A stretch of 64,000 nucleotides of DNA from Rubrivivax sp. Its GTDB lineage: Bacteria > Pseudomonadota > Gammaproteobacteria > Burkholderiales > Burkholderiaceae_C. The stretch covers positions 1 through 64,000 of the forward strand of contig JAURZM010000057.1 of assembly GCA_030653385.1 (NCBI GenBank), written 5' to 3'. Shown piece after piece: positions 52,477-61,264 of the stretch (position 1 is its first letter; each line of letters begins with the position of its first letter). A model generated the notes under the pieces. That model searched no databases and was not told the origin of the DNA. It saw only the letters and a program-made list of their open reading frames with translations. The translations under genes were made by a program, and so were the position numbers.

Positions 52477-53655
52477 CTACATCGTCTCGGCAAACAGCTC
52501 GCGGCCGATCAGCATGCGGCGGATCTCGGACGTGCCGGCGCCGATTTCGTAGAGCTTGGCGTCACGCCACAAACGGCCCAGCGGGTATTCATTGATGTAG
52601 CCGTTGCCACCGAAGATCTGGATGCCTTCACCAGCCATCCAGGTGGCCTTTTCGGCGCACCACAGGATGACGCTGGCGCAGTCCTTGCGCACCTGTCGCA
52701 CGTGTTCGCTGCCCAGGAGGTCCAGGTTCTTGCCCACCGTGTAGCAGAAGGCACGGCCGGCCTGCAGCACGGTGTACATGTCGGCCACCTTGCCCTGGAT
52801 GAGCTGGAACTCGCCGATCGATTGACCGAACTGCTTCCGGTCGTGGGTGTAGGGCACCACGTTGTCCATCACCGCCTGCATGATGCCGATGGGGCCGGCG
52901 GCCAGCACCGCGCGTTCGTAGTCCAGCCCGCTCATCAGCACCTTGGCGCCACCGTTCAGGTGGCCCAGGATGTTGGCCATCGGCACCTCGACGTTGTTGA
53001 ACACCATCTCGCCGGTGTGGCTGCCACGCATGCCCAGCTTGTCGAGCTTTTGCGCGGTGCTGAAGCCCTTCATGCCCTTTTCGACGATGAAGGCCGTCAC
53101 GCCCCTGGCACCCAGTTCGGGTTCGGTCTTGGCGTAGACCACCATGGTGTCGGCGTCGGGCCCGTTGGTGATCCACATCTTGGTGCCGTTGAGCACGTAG
53201 ACGCCGTCCTTTTCGACCGCCTTCAGCTTCATGCTGATGACGTCGCTGCCGGCACCCGGCTCGCTCATCGCCAGCGCGCCCACGTGTTCGCCGCTGATCA
53301 GCTTGGGCAGGTACTTCTGCTTCTGCGCGTCGGTGCCATTGCGCTTGAGCTGGTTCACGCACAGGTTGCTGTGCGCGCCGTAGCTCAGGCCCACGCTGGC
53401 GCTGGCGCGGCTGATCTCTTCCATCGCGATCATGTGCGCCAGGTAGCCCATGTTGGCACCGCCGTAGGCTTCCGGCACGGTGATGCCCAGCACACCCAGT
53501 TCGCCCATCTTGCGCCACAGGTCCATCGGGAACTGGTCGCTCTGGTCGATTTCAGCCGCACGCGGTGCGATCTCGGCCTGGCAGAAATCGCGCACCGCAT
53601 CGCGCAGCGCGTCGATGTCTTCGCCGAGCTGGAAGTTGAGGCCGGGCAGGTTCAT
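52477..53655 (-). CDS. liuA: Isovaleryl-CoA dehydrogenase
   Basis: 392 residues of the acyl-CoA dehydrogenase family, oxidising isovaleryl-CoA to 3-methylcrotonyl-CoA in leucine catabolism. Features: [60 protein letters not shown], and [17 protein letters not shown], where the catalytic Glu of this subfamily lies (YERAV). The closing [23 protein letters not shown] end is present. The ATG overlaps the MerR regulator stop (ATGA). Its product is the substrate of the carboxylase encoded 25 kb away. Confidence 0.93.
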   Translation of the reverse strand: MNLPGLNFQLGEDIDALRDAVRDFCQAEIAPRAAEIDQSDQFPMDLWRKMGELGVLGITVPEAYGGANMGYLAHMIAMEEISRASASVGLSYGAHSNLCVNQLKRNGTDAQKQKYLPKLISGEHVGALAMSEPGAGSDVISMKLKAVEKDGVYVLNGTKMWITNGPDADTMVVYAKTEPELGARGVTAFIVEKGMKGFSTAQKLDKLGMRGSHTGEMVFNNVEVPMANILGHLNGGAKVLMSGLDYERAVLAAGPIGIMQAVMDNVVPYTHDRKQFGQSIGEFQLIQGKVADMYTVLQAGRAFCYTVGKNLDLLGSEHVRQVRKDCASVILWCAEKATWMAGEGIQIFGGNGYINEYPLGRLWRDAKLYEIGAGTSEIRRMLIGRELFAETM

Positions 53656-54095
53656 GGCTTGGGTCTCCTGAGGGTTCGTTGCCTGGTGGCGCCACGCGCC
53701 AGCAGGGTCTTGCAGCGCTCTTCGTGCTGCGAAATTTCGGCCAGCGTGATCTCGATGTCTTCGCGCTGCTGCTCCAGCTGGCGCCGGTGTTCGCCCAGCA
53801 CACCCAGAAAGGCGGTCAGCTGCGAGGTGGTGTCCGACGGCGAGTCGTACATGTCCACCAGTTGCTTGATCTCCAGCAGGCTCAGGCCCAGGCGCTTGCC
53901 GCGCAGCGTGAGCTTCAGCCGTGTGCGGTCACGCTGGGTGTAGACCCGGTTGCGGCCGGCACGCTGCGGCGTCAGCAGGCCCACGTCCTCGTAGAAACGG
54001 ATGGCACGTGCGGTGATGTCGAACTCGGCCGCCAGCTCGGTGATGCTGAAGCTGGGCGGGTGGCTCGGAGCGGGCAGGCGCGCGGCGGTGGGCAT
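53652..54095 (-). CDS. liuR: MerR-family regulator of leucine catabolism (LiuR type)
   Basis: 147 residues. The MerR helix-turn-helix ([26 protein letters not shown]) is followed by [23 protein letters not shown] and a dimerising coiled coil that ends in an Arg/Lys-rich tail. No metal-binding Cys set is present. It is coupled to isovaleryl-CoA dehydrogenase and has an ACGT-rich operator 14 bp before its ATG at 54095; the same type of site lies before liuB. A longer start at 54161 would run through the operator and is unlikely. Confidence 0.88.
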   Translation of the reverse strand: MPTAARLPAPSHPPSFSITELAAEFDITARAIRFYEDVGLLTPQRAGRNRVYTQRDRTRLKLTLRGKRLGLSLLEIKQLVDMYDSPSDTTSQLTAFLGVLGEHRRQLEQQREDIEITLAEISQHEERCKTLLARGATRQRTLRRPKP

Positions 54096-54108
54096 GGTTA
54101 GACTGACG

Positions 54109-54124
54109 TTGACGTAAACGTAAA
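54109..54124. promoter_or_regulatory. LiuR-type operator in the liuR/MBL divergent promoter
   Basis: The sequence TTGACGTAAACGTAAA at 54109-54124 matches the site before liuB (27506-27527) in its TTGACGT and ACGT spacing. It lies between the divergent liuR-liuA and metallo-beta-lactamase-fold genes, 14 bp from the liuR start and 20 bp from the other gene, so it could control both. Confidence 0.7.
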
Positions 54125-54144
54125 CCGGACCCGCAAATATACCC

Positions 54145-55230
54145 ATGGCCACGCCCCGCATGACCGAGCAGGAACTTGCCCTGCACTACCCGCTGGGCGA
54201 CAGCTTGCCGGCACCCGGCACCACGTTGGAAGTGGCGCCCGGTGTGCGCTGGCTGCGCATGGGCCTGCCTTTTGCGCTGGACCACATCAACCTGTGGCTG
54301 CTTCGCGATGTGCAGGACGGCGCCGAAGGCTGGTCCATCGTCGACTGCGGCATCGACAACGCCAGCACACGCGGCCACTGGGAGCAGGTCTTCGCCGACG
54401 CGCTGCAAGGCCTGCCGGTGCTGCGCGTGATCGTGACCCACATGCACCCTGACCACATGGGCCTGGCGCACTGGTTGTGCAAACGCTGGTCGACCGCCAC
54501 ACGCGACTGCCGCCTGTGGATCAGCGCCACCGACTGGAACGCCGCGCGGGTGGCCAGCGCCGCCGACACGGCCTTTGGCGGTGAAGGCGCGGCGCGCTTT
54601 TTTGCGCGCCATGGCCTGACCGACCCGGCCGCACTGGACCAGGTGCGTGCCCGCACCGGCTACTACGCCAGCCTGGTGCCCCAGGTGCCACGGCAGTACC
54701 GGCGCTTGCTGGACGGCATGGAGCTGAACATCCACGGCCGGCCCTGGCACTGCATCGTGGGCTACGGCCACGCACCCGAACACATCGCGCTGCACTGCCC
54801 CGGGCTGAACGTATTGATCTCGGGTGACATGGTGCTGCCTCGCATCAGCACCAACGTCAGCGTCATCGACCTGGAACCCGAGGGCAATCCGCTGCCGCTG
54901 TACCTGGCGTCGATCGCGCAGATGAAACGGCTGCCCGCCGACACCTTGGTGCTGCCTTCACACGGCAAACCCTTCACCGGCCTGCACACGCGCATCGACC
55001 AGCTGCACCAGCACCACGAAGAACGTTACGCCGAGGTGCTGGCCGCCTGCGCGCAACAGCCCGGCAGCGCGGCCGACATGCTGCCGGTGCTGTTCAAACG
55101 CACGCTGGACCTGCACCAGACCACCTTTGCAATGGGCGAAGCCGTGGCGCACCTGCATGCGCTGGCCAGCAGCGGTCGCCTGCAGGCCAGCACGGGCAGC
55201 GACGGGGTCGTGCGGTTCCGGACGGTTTGA
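54145..55230 (+). CDS. Metallo-beta-lactamase-fold hydrolase
   Basis: 361 residues. The zinc motif THMHPDHMGLAHWL (HxHxDH) is followed by further ligands in GYGHAPEHIALH, GDMVLPRIS and LPSHGKPF. No signal peptide, so cytosolic. Such genes often lie next to liuR-type regulators in Burkholderiales and probably hydrolyse an acyl thioester or glutathione conjugate; the exact substrate is unknown. The start could also be the ATG at 54160. A ribosome site is not evident. It is divergent from liuR across the operator. Confidence 0.88.
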   Translation: MATPRMTEQELALHYPLGDSLPAPGTTLEVAPGVRWLRMGLPFALDHINLWLLRDVQDGAEGWSIVDCGIDNASTRGHWEQVFADALQGLPVLRVIVTHMHPDHMGLAHWLCKRWSTATRDCRLWISATDWNAARVASAADTAFGGEGAARFFARHGLTDPAALDQVRARTGYYASLVPQVPRQYRRLLDGMELNIHGRPWHCIVGYGHAPEHIALHCPGLNVLISGDMVLPRISTNVSVIDLEPEGNPLPLYLASIAQMKRLPADTLVLPSHGKPFTGLHTRIDQLHQHHEERYAEVLAACAQQPGSAADMLPVLFKRTLDLHQTTFAMGEAVAHLHALASSGRLQASTGSDGVVRFRTV

Positions 55231-55236
55231 CTTGCT

Positions 55237-55334
55237 CCCTCTCCCCGTGGGAGAGGGTTGGGGTGAGGGTTCCCACGACAGCGGCGACCAAGACCAGCCC
55301 CTCACCCCAGCCCTCTCCCGCGAGCGGGAGAGGG
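55237..55334. repeat. REPIN-like inverted pair of REP sequences
   Basis: Two hairpins in opposite orientation. The first has a 9-bp stem, CCCTCTCCC / GGGAGAGGG (55237-55257), and a tail TTGGGGTGAGGG. The second carries the mirror tail CCCCTCACCCCA and a 10-bp stem CCCTCTCCCG / CGGGAGAGGG (55311-55334). This is the layout of REPINs, small non-autonomous elements moved by RAYT-type transposases. It sits between two convergent genes, where it could also end transcription. No transposase is in the window. Confidence 0.75.
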
Positions 55335-55345
55335 CGCAAGAACCT

Positions 55346-56308
55346 TCAATCCAGCACCGGCAGCACCTCGTGGCGCAGCGCACCGCGGGCTTCTTCGTAG
55401 TCGGGCAGCGCAGAACGCACCACGTCCCAGAAGGCCGGGCCGTGGTTCATTTCGCGCAGGTGCGCCAGTTCGTGCGTGACCACGTAGTCGATGACCGGCA
55501 AGCCGAAGTGCACCAGGCGCCAGTTCAGGCGGATCGACCCGTCGGCACTGGCACTGCCCCAGCGGGTGGCGGCCGAGCTGAGCGTCAGGCGGGTCATGCG
55601 CACACCCAGGCGCTGCGCAAACAGCTTGCAACGTTCTTCGAAGATGCGCCGCGCCTGGCGCTGCAGCCAGCTTTGCACGGCGTCGCGGATCTGTTCGGGC
55701 TCTGCCGTCTGCGGCAGACCCAGGTGCAGGGTCAGGCGCGGCACGCCGGGCAGAGCGTCAGCGGCGGTGTCGAGCACGGCACCCGTGGTGCGCGGGTCCA
55801 GCAGCAGGATCACCGTTTCGCCCAGGAAGGGGATGGTCGCGCCCTCGCGCCAGTCCACACGCGCGGCGTCCAGCCGGGCAGCCCGTTCACGCTGCTCCTG
55901 CAGCTTGCGCAAGATCCAGCCGGCCTTTTCGCGCAGCGCACTCTCGATCTCGCCCTGGCCCACCCAGCGCGGTGCACTGACGCTCAGACCTTCGGCGGCC
56001 ACCACAAAGCCGATGCTGCGGCGGCGCGAGCGGCGCAATTCATAACCGACGCGGTGGCCGCTGAGCAGCAACTCGCGGTGTGTGCGCGGGTGGCGGAATT
56101 CCAGCGTGTCGGTGCTGGCGGCTGCCCGTGTCGGCGAGGCTGACGAAACAGGCGTGGCAGCAGGTGTGGCGGCTGGGGGGCGGCCCGGCTGCGCCGTGCT
56201 GGCCGGTCGCGGCAAAACCCACAGCGGTTCTTGCAGGGGCACGGCCGGCGGCTCTGCATCGAACAATGACAGCTGTTCGGGTGGCGTTGCAGTGGGCCGG
56301 GTCGGCAT
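55346..56308 (-). CDS. YgjP-type M48-like metallopeptidase (DUF45)
   Basis: 320 residues. The N-terminal ~95 residues are low-complexity, rich in Pro, Ala and Thr. The conserved part begins at about TLEFRHPRTHRELLLSGH and ends with the zinc motif VTHELAHLREMNHGPAFWD. YgjP-like proteins are cytosolic putative proteases with no settled substrate. The start at 56308 is chosen because the longer frame enters the hairpin at 56331-56368. In many betaproteobacteria this gene follows plsC directly; here two surface-protein genes separate them. Confidence 0.88.
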   Translation of the reverse strand: MPTRPTATPPEQLSLFDAEPPAVPLQEPLWVLPRPASTAQPGRPPAATPAATPVSSASPTRAAASTDTLEFRHPRTHRELLLSGHRVGYELRRSRRRSIGFVVAAEGLSVSAPRWVGQGEIESALREKAGWILRKLQEQRERAARLDAARVDWREGATIPFLGETVILLLDPRTTGAVLDTAADALPGVPRLTLHLGLPQTAEPEQIRDAVQSWLQRQARRIFEERCKLFAQRLGVRMTRLTLSSAATRWGSASADGSIRLNWRLVHFGLPVIDYVVTHELAHLREMNHGPAFWDVVRSALPDYEEARGALRHEVLPVLD

Positions 56309-56330
56309 GAGGCGCGATTCTAGGGTCGCA

Positions 56331-56368
56331 GCGCTGGCGCTGCCGCCCGAAGGCGGCAGCGCCAGCGC
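56331..56368 (-). terminator. Strong hairpin after the OmpA-family gene
   Basis: A perfect 17-bp stem (GCGCTGGCGCTGCCGCC and its complement) with a CGAA tetraloop lies 23 bp past the OmpA-family stop on the minus strand and 22 bp before the peptidase start. No T run follows, but the stem is very stable. It probably ends the surface-protein transcript and separates it from the peptidase gene. Confidence 0.6.
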
Positions 56369-56391
56369 CGGCACCGCGGCACGCCTTCGGA

Positions 56392-57573
56392 TCAGCGCGT
56401 GCCGCTGACTTCGACTTCCACCCGTCGATCGGGCTGCAGGCAGGCGATCAGCTTCGGTGTGGCGCGCTGGCCCGGGCAGTCCCGGGCTTGAGTGACGGGC
56501 GTGGACTCACCCCTGCCCACCACGTTGATCTTGCTGCTGTCCAGCCCACCTGCGCTGACGAGATGGGCCTTCACGGCTTCGGCCCGTTCCACCGACAGGC
56601 GCTCGTTGTAGGCGGCCGAACCCAGGCGGTCGGTGTGGCCTTCGACCGTGATGACCTCGAACTGCGTGCCGCGGATCTCCTGCACGAACTGGTCAAGCGC
56701 GGCCTTGCCTTCTGGTCGCACACCGGATTTGTCGAAGGTGAACAGCGAGTCGGCCGAGAAGCTGACGCGCCGGCGGGGCGGCGGCACTGGCGCAGGCGGC
56801 GGAGGCGGCGGGGCTTGCACCACCACCGGCGGCGGGGGCGGCGGCGGGGGCGGAGCCACGACGGGCGCCGGCGCGGGCGCCACATAAACCGGCGCCTGGG
56901 ACATGCGCGGCGCCGGTGCCGGTGCCCGACCAAAAGGAAACACCAGGCTCACCGAGTACAGATTGACGTCGCCGCGGTTGCCTACCGCGTCGTTGACACG
57001 GTAACGCTCGGCTTCGGCGCGCATGAAGAAGGAGCGGCTGAACTCGTACTGCAGGCCCAAGCCCACCTTGGCGTTGAAGTCGCGTGCGCTGGGGTTCGGG
57101 TTCAGCACGGTGACCGCACCGCTGCCGGTGAAGCTGTCACGGGTGCTGGCGTACTGCCCACCCACACGGCCGATGGCCGACAGGCGCTCGGTCAGCGGCC
57201 AGGTGCCCACCAGGTCCAGGTTCAGGCCCTGCAGCTTGATGCGGCCACTGAGCGAGCCCGCCGGGTTGGTGGTCGACGTGAAACCGAAGTTGCCCAGGCT
57301 GAAGTAGCCCGCTTCGACCGCGACGTGGCGATTGAATTGGTAACCCGTGAAGATCTTGAAGCCCTTGCCACTTTCGTCGAGCGACATGTCGGTGGTGGTG
57401 AGCCCGGCGCCCAGCAGGCTGGCGGTGATGCGCGCCTGGTCGATCTCGGCCCGCGACTGGCCCAGCGACAGGCCGCCGTAGAAGTAGCCCGGCTCCTGGG
57501 CCCAGCTGGACAGGGCCAACAGCGAGCCGAGGCCGGCGATGCCGATGGTGCGCAAGGTGGAAAAGGATGTCAT
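56392..57573 (-). CDS. OmpA-family outer-membrane protein with polyproline linker
   Basis: 393 residues. A signal peptide (ending LLALSSWAQ) leads to an eight-strand beta-barrel like OmpA (about 25-215, starting GYFYGGLSLGQSRAEID), a Pro-rich linker (about 220-262) with runs of nine and six Pro, and a peptidoglycan-binding domain with ITVEGHTDRLGSAAYNERLS and ERAEAVKAHL. Two Cys near the C-terminus (DCPGQ and IACLQ) may form a disulfide. It anchors the outer membrane to the cell wall. It follows the ice-binding-like lipoprotein gene by 44 bp and is likely co-transcribed. Confidence 0.92.
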   Translation of the reverse strand: MTSFSTLRTIGIAGLGSLLALSSWAQEPGYFYGGLSLGQSRAEIDQARITASLLGAGLTTTDMSLDESGKGFKIFTGYQFNRHVAVEAGYFSLGNFGFTSTTNPAGSLSGRIKLQGLNLDLVGTWPLTERLSAIGRVGGQYASTRDSFTGSGAVTVLNPNPSARDFNAKVGLGLQYEFSRSFFMRAEAERYRVNDAVGNRGDVNLYSVSLVFPFGRAPAPAPRMSQAPVYVAPAPAPVVAPPPPPPPPPVVVQAPPPPPPAPVPPPRRRVSFSADSLFTFDKSGVRPEGKAALDQFVQEIRGTQFEVITVEGHTDRLGSAAYNERLSVERAEAVKAHLVSAGGLDSSKINVVGRGESTPVTQARDCPGQRATPKLIACLQPDRRVEVEVSGTR

Positions 57574-57617
57574 CGGGTGCTTTCGGGCAGACGGGGTCTG
57601 CCGGGTGAGGTGGGCGC

Positions 57618-59501
57618 TCACGGCGCAACGATCGTGGTGTTGACCAGCGTCACCGACGCAATCAGGCCAATGGCGCGCCCGATCAGCGTGGTCTGGGCTG
57701 TCTGGCCTGCGGTCGATACCGTCACACCGGCCGGCGCGATGATCGTGCCGACCATCGTGCTGCCGTCTTCGATGCGCGCTGCGCTGCCCACCTGCCAGAA
57801 GACGTTGCGGGCCTGCGCGCCGTTGATCAGGATCACGCGGCGCGGCGTGGCGCCCAGGCCCACGGTCAGGGCCGATGCGCTCTGGAACACCCACACCGCA
57901 TTCGGGTTGCCTTGCGCGTCCAGCGTCAGGTCGCCGCTGGTGATGGCAAAGGTGCCGCCGGCAGCGGTGTAGGTGGCCGCGGGCAGGGTCAGGCCGCCCA
58001 GCTGGCCGGCACCGGGGTCGCTACCCGGGGGCAGTGCCGCCAGCGTGTTGTAGGCGGTCTGTGCATCGGCACGCGCCTGGGTGGCGATGGCCTGGGTCGT
58101 CGTGGTGCCCGGCGCCGGCGGCGCGCAATAGATGCTGCCGTTGACCGCACCGATGTTCAGCGGCGTTTCGGTGTAGACGTTCGTGGCGTCGTGCAGGCCG
58201 GTGATCAGCGTGCAGGCGGCCGTCGAGCCGATGTTGCCGTTGACCACCGTGTTGATGCCCTGGTTGGTGACACCGGCGTTGCCACCGAATGCGCCGAAGG
58301 ACGCGGCGGAGCGCAAGTTGATGGCGGCCACACAGGCCTGGGTGCCGGTGGTGAAGCTGGACACACGGTCGGCGGCCAGGCTGTTGCCGGCCAGGTCCTG
58401 CACACCGGTGGGGCCCGAGACCACGGTCACGACGAAGTTGCGGCTGGGCGCAAAACCGGCGGCGGCCGTGGGCACGAAACTGGCGACGCGACTCGCGGCG
58501 TCGTAGGTCACGACACCGGCCACGGCCGCGCCACCGTCAGTGACACGCAGCGTCGAGGTGTTGATCGTGCCGGGGTTCATCGGCTCGCTGAAGGTGACGC
58601 TGACCGCGCTGCTCAGGCACACCGCGGTGCTGCCGTCCGCCGGGTTGATGGTCAGCACCGTGGGTGCGGTGGTGTCGCCCACCGCGCCGGTGGTGAAGCT
58701 CCACACATGGTTGCCCGCCGCGGGCGCCACGGCGGTGTTGCCGGCCAGGCCGTTGCCCGCCAGGTCGGTCACGGCACCCGTCAGCGTGGCCGTGAACAGG
58801 TTGCCTGCCGCCAGCGTGGCCGGCGTTGTCGGCGTGAAGGTGGCCGTGCGTGCACCAGCTGAATAACTCACGGTGCCAGCCACTGCCGTGCCCAGCGTGG
58901 TGTTGGTGACAGTGAAGTTGCCGGCCGTGACCGTGGCCGGCGCCATGGCTTCACTGAAGGTGGCGGTGATCAGGGTGTTGGTGGGCACCGCCAGGGCATC
59001 GGCGGCGGGCACCGTCAGCACCACGGAAGGCCGTGTGGTGTCGGCCAGCGGCACGGTGACGAAGCTCCACACGAAGTTGGCGCCCAGCGGGATGCCCGTG
59101 CTGTCTTGCACGGCCGTGGTGAGCGTGGCCACGCACAGGGTGCTGGGCGGCAGCGCAACGGCGGGGGTCAGCGTGGCCACGCGGGTGGCGGCGTCGTAGC
59201 TGACACCGGCCAGCACGGGGGTTCCTGCGGGACAGGCCAAGGTAAAACTGGTCGGCGTGAGGGTCGCGGCCGCCATCGGCTTGCTGAAGGTGGCCGTGAC
59301 GCGGCTGTTGACGGCCACACCCGTGACGGCTGGCGTGCTGGCTGCGGGTGTGGTGGTGGCGACAGTGGGCGCTGCACCGAACGGCGGTGTGCCCAGGATC
59401 GGGTCGAGACCGCCGCTGCAACCGGCTGCCAACAGGGTCAGGCCCAGCAAGGCAGCGGTCCATCCAGCGCGGGACTTGCTGCGCAAAGTCAAAAGGTTCA
59501 T
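57618..59501 (-). CDS. Lipoprotein with Ig-like domains and a C-terminal DUF3494 ice-binding-like domain
   Basis: 627 residues. A lipobox (LTLLAAGC) marks it as a lipoprotein. Three Ig-like domains of the Big_5 type follow (about 45-150, 155-270 and 275-385), each with the strand pair VTATFSKPM, ITATFSEAM or VSVTFSEPM. The C-terminal ~215 residues match DUF3494 (SAASFGAFGGNAGVTNQG; TVVNGNIGS; TLIGRAIGLIASVTL), the fold of bacterial ice-binding proteins and of adhesion modules. The protein is displayed on the surface; it may bind ice, polysaccharide or other cells. The start at 59501 is fixed by the signal peptide. OmpA follows. Confidence 0.85.
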   Translation of the reverse strand: MNLLTLRSKSRAGWTAALLGLTLLAAGCSGGLDPILGTPPFGAAPTVATTTPAASTPAVTGVAVNSRVTATFSKPMAAATLTPTSFTLACPAGTPVLAGVSYDAATRVATLTPAVALPPSTLCVATLTTAVQDSTGIPLGANFVWSFVTVPLADTTRPSVVLTVPAADALAVPTNTLITATFSEAMAPATVTAGNFTVTNTTLGTAVAGTVSYSAGARTATFTPTTPATLAAGNLFTATLTGAVTDLAGNGLAGNTAVAPAAGNHVWSFTTGAVGDTTAPTVLTINPADGSTAVCLSSAVSVTFSEPMNPGTINTSTLRVTDGGAAVAGVVTYDAASRVASFVPTAAAGFAPSRNFVVTVVSGPTGVQDLAGNSLAADRVSSFTTGTQACVAAINLRSAASFGAFGGNAGVTNQGINTVVNGNIGSTAACTLITGLHDATNVYTETPLNIGAVNGSIYCAPPAPGTTTTQAIATQARADAQTAYNTLAALPPGSDPGAGQLGGLTLPAATYTAAGGTFAITSGDLTLDAQGNPNAVWVFQSASALTVGLGATPRRVILINGAQARNVFWQVGSAARIEDGSTMVGTIIAPAGVTVSTAGQTAQTTLIGRAIGLIASVTLVNTTIVAP

Positions 59502-59800
59502 GTGGTCTTTCTTGCGGCGGGCCGCAGCAGGCGCTGTGCCTGGGAGGACGCGGTTGTAGGCCCAAGCCCCGACCCGGTCCGTGCGCTGTCGCACGCTGCG
59601 CGGCTTCGCACACGACGCCCCCTGCAACCGGCGGTCGCATGTGGCAAGAAAGACGGAAATCGCTGGCCCGATCGGGCCGCGGCTCAGCGCAGGATGCTGA
59701 TGCGGCCGTGGGTGGGCCGCAGGCCGAACAAGCCGCTGCCGAACCCGAAGACGAGCCGCCCGAGAGGCGGTCTGGGCCTGCAGACCGAAAAAACCACCGA
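59502..59800. promoter_or_regulatory. Non-coding gap between plsC and the ice-binding-like gene
   Basis: This 299-bp gap is the longest in the window without a gene. It must hold the promoter of the ice-binding-like/OmpA pair, but I see no clear -35/-10 pair. Near the plsC stop, a 7-bp hairpin (CGGTCTG 59768-59774 / CAGACCG 59781-59787) has a run of six A on the plus strand beside it; on the transcribed minus strand the T run comes before the stem, so it is not a normal terminator for plsC. Confidence 0.35.
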
Positions 59801-60628
59801 CTACGCGCCGCCGCTGTCCAGGCGCTGGACCGGCTGGGCAGCAGGTTTGTCAGAGCCGGCTGCGGACACATCAACCTCGGGGTAGGCCTCGGGATCCAAG
59901 CGGCGCATCTCGGCTTCGATCCAGATTTCCACATCACGCATCAGTTCGTCGGGCTGACGGCCGGTGCTGTCGATGGGCTTGCCGATGGACACATCCACCA
60001 CGCCAGGGCGCAGCAGGAAGCTCTTGCGCGGCCAGCATTTGGCGCTGCTGGCGGCAATGGGCACGATGGGCACACCACTGGCAATGGCCAGCCTCGAGGC
60101 GCCGCTTTTGTAGGTGCCCTGCTGGCCACGCGGAATGCGTGTGCCTTCGGGAAACATGATGACCCAGATGCCTTCGGCCGCCAGGCGTTTGCCCTGCGCC
60201 GCCACCTTGTTCCAGGCTTCTGCGCGTTTGCTGCGGTCGATGTGGATCATGTCCAGCCGGCCCATGGCCCAGCCGAAAAAAGGCACGTACAACAGCTCGC
60301 GCTTGAAGACGTAGGCCAACGGGTGCGGCATGAAGGTGGGGAAGGCGAAGGTCTCCCAGGTGCTCTGGTGTTTGGCAGCCAGCACCACGGCGCTGTTTTC
60401 GTCGGCCGCGCTGGGCAGGTTTTCCAGCCCATGCACGCGGTACTTCACACCGCAGATCACCTTGGCGCCCCAGACGGCCACGCTCAACCAGCGCATCGTG
60501 GGCCAGTACAAGGGCTTGCCGCGGATGAAAATGGACAACACCAGCGCCATCAGGCCCCAGGGAATGACGGTAGCGGCCATCCACAGCATGAAAAGCAAGG
60601 AACGCAGGCCCCAGAACAGTTTTTTCAT
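59801..60628 (-). CDS. plsC: 1-acyl-sn-glycerol-3-phosphate acyltransferase
   Basis: 275 residues. Makes phosphatidic acid from lysophosphatidic acid at the inner membrane. N-terminal helices (about 1-35) are followed by the catalytic block AKHQSTWETFAF, the FPEGTRIPRGQQGTYKSGA segment and GVPIVPIAASSAKCW. The family His is present; the Asp of HX4D is replaced by Glu, which is common in betaproteobacterial homologues as far as I recall. It lies 18 bp after gmhB, within the glyQS-gmhB-plsC series. Confidence 0.9.
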   Translation of the reverse strand: MKKLFWGLRSLLFMLWMAATVIPWGLMALVLSIFIRGKPLYWPTMRWLSVAVWGAKVICGVKYRVHGLENLPSAADENSAVVLAAKHQSTWETFAFPTFMPHPLAYVFKRELLYVPFFGWAMGRLDMIHIDRSKRAEAWNKVAAQGKRLAAEGIWVIMFPEGTRIPRGQQGTYKSGASRLAIASGVPIVPIAASSAKCWPRKSFLLRPGVVDVSIGKPIDSTGRQPDELMRDVEIWIEAEMRRLDPEAYPEVDVSAAGSDKPAAQPVQRLDSGGA

Positions 60629-60646
60629 CGTCGTGTGTTCAGGCGT

Positions 60647-61243
60647 TCAGGACAGGCCGCCCACGGTCGAGTCGGCGTGGTTGTCGCGCTGCAAAAGGAA
60701 ATCGGCAAAGGCGCCCAGGCTGGTGTGGGCCCGGGCGCTGGGCACCTGTCTCAGCAGCGCCTGCACCTGTTCGGGCCCCAGCGCGGCGGCACGGCCGCTG
60801 AGCACCAAATGCGGTTCACAACCCGCCGCCTGCGCGGCAATCAGGTCACGCGCGGTGTCGCCCACCATCGGCACACCGGCCAGGTCCACACCGTAGCGGC
60901 GGCCGATGTCCAGCATCAGGCCCGGTTTGGGCTTGCGACAGTCGCAGTCTTCTTCAGGTGTGTGCGGACAGAAAAACACCGCGTCGATGCGGCCACCCTG
61001 CACCTGCAACTGCTGGTACATGTGGGCGTGCACGGCGTTGACGGCGCTCATGTCGATCATGCCGCGGCCGATGCCACTCTGGTTGGTGGCCACCACCGTG
61101 TGCCAGCCGGCATGGTTGATGCGCGCCACCGCTTCCAGCGCACCGGGCACCGGGTGCCACTCTTCGGGCGCGGTGACATGGCCTTCGCGGTATTCGTTCA
61201 GGATGCCGTCGCGGCCCAGGATGACGAGCTTGGTGATGTGCAT
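60647..61243 (-). CDS. gmhB: D,D-heptose 1,7-bisphosphate phosphatase-like protein (nucleophile Asp replaced)
   Basis: 198 residues of the HAD superfamily, normally removing the 7-phosphate in LPS heptose synthesis. The pattern VATNQSGIGRGM, the zinc-binding Cys set CPHTPEEDCDCRKPKPG and the closing MVGDTARDLIAAQAAG are intact. In motif I, however, the sequence is VILGRDGILN, so the nucleophilic Asp of DxD is Gly10 (codon GGC). Asp12 remains. Unless this is an error or a lineage trait with another nucleophile, the enzyme should be impaired. It lies 21 bp after glyS and 18 bp before plsC. Confidence 0.85.
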   Translation of the reverse strand: MHITKLVILGRDGILNEYREGHVTAPEEWHPVPGALEAVARINHAGWHTVVATNQSGIGRGMIDMSAVNAVHAHMYQQLQVQGGRIDAVFFCPHTPEEDCDCRKPKPGLMLDIGRRYGVDLAGVPMVGDTARDLIAAQAAGCEPHLVLSGRAAALGPEQVQALLRQVPSARAHTSLGAFADFLLQRDNHADSTVGGLS

Positions 61244-61264
61244 CGTGGGCCTCTTTTGCGTGCG

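Noticed and set aside
59768-59787. Hairpin with six A as an intrinsic terminator
   Set aside because: The A run follows the stem on the plus strand, but the transcript of plsC is on the minus strand, where the T run precedes the stem.
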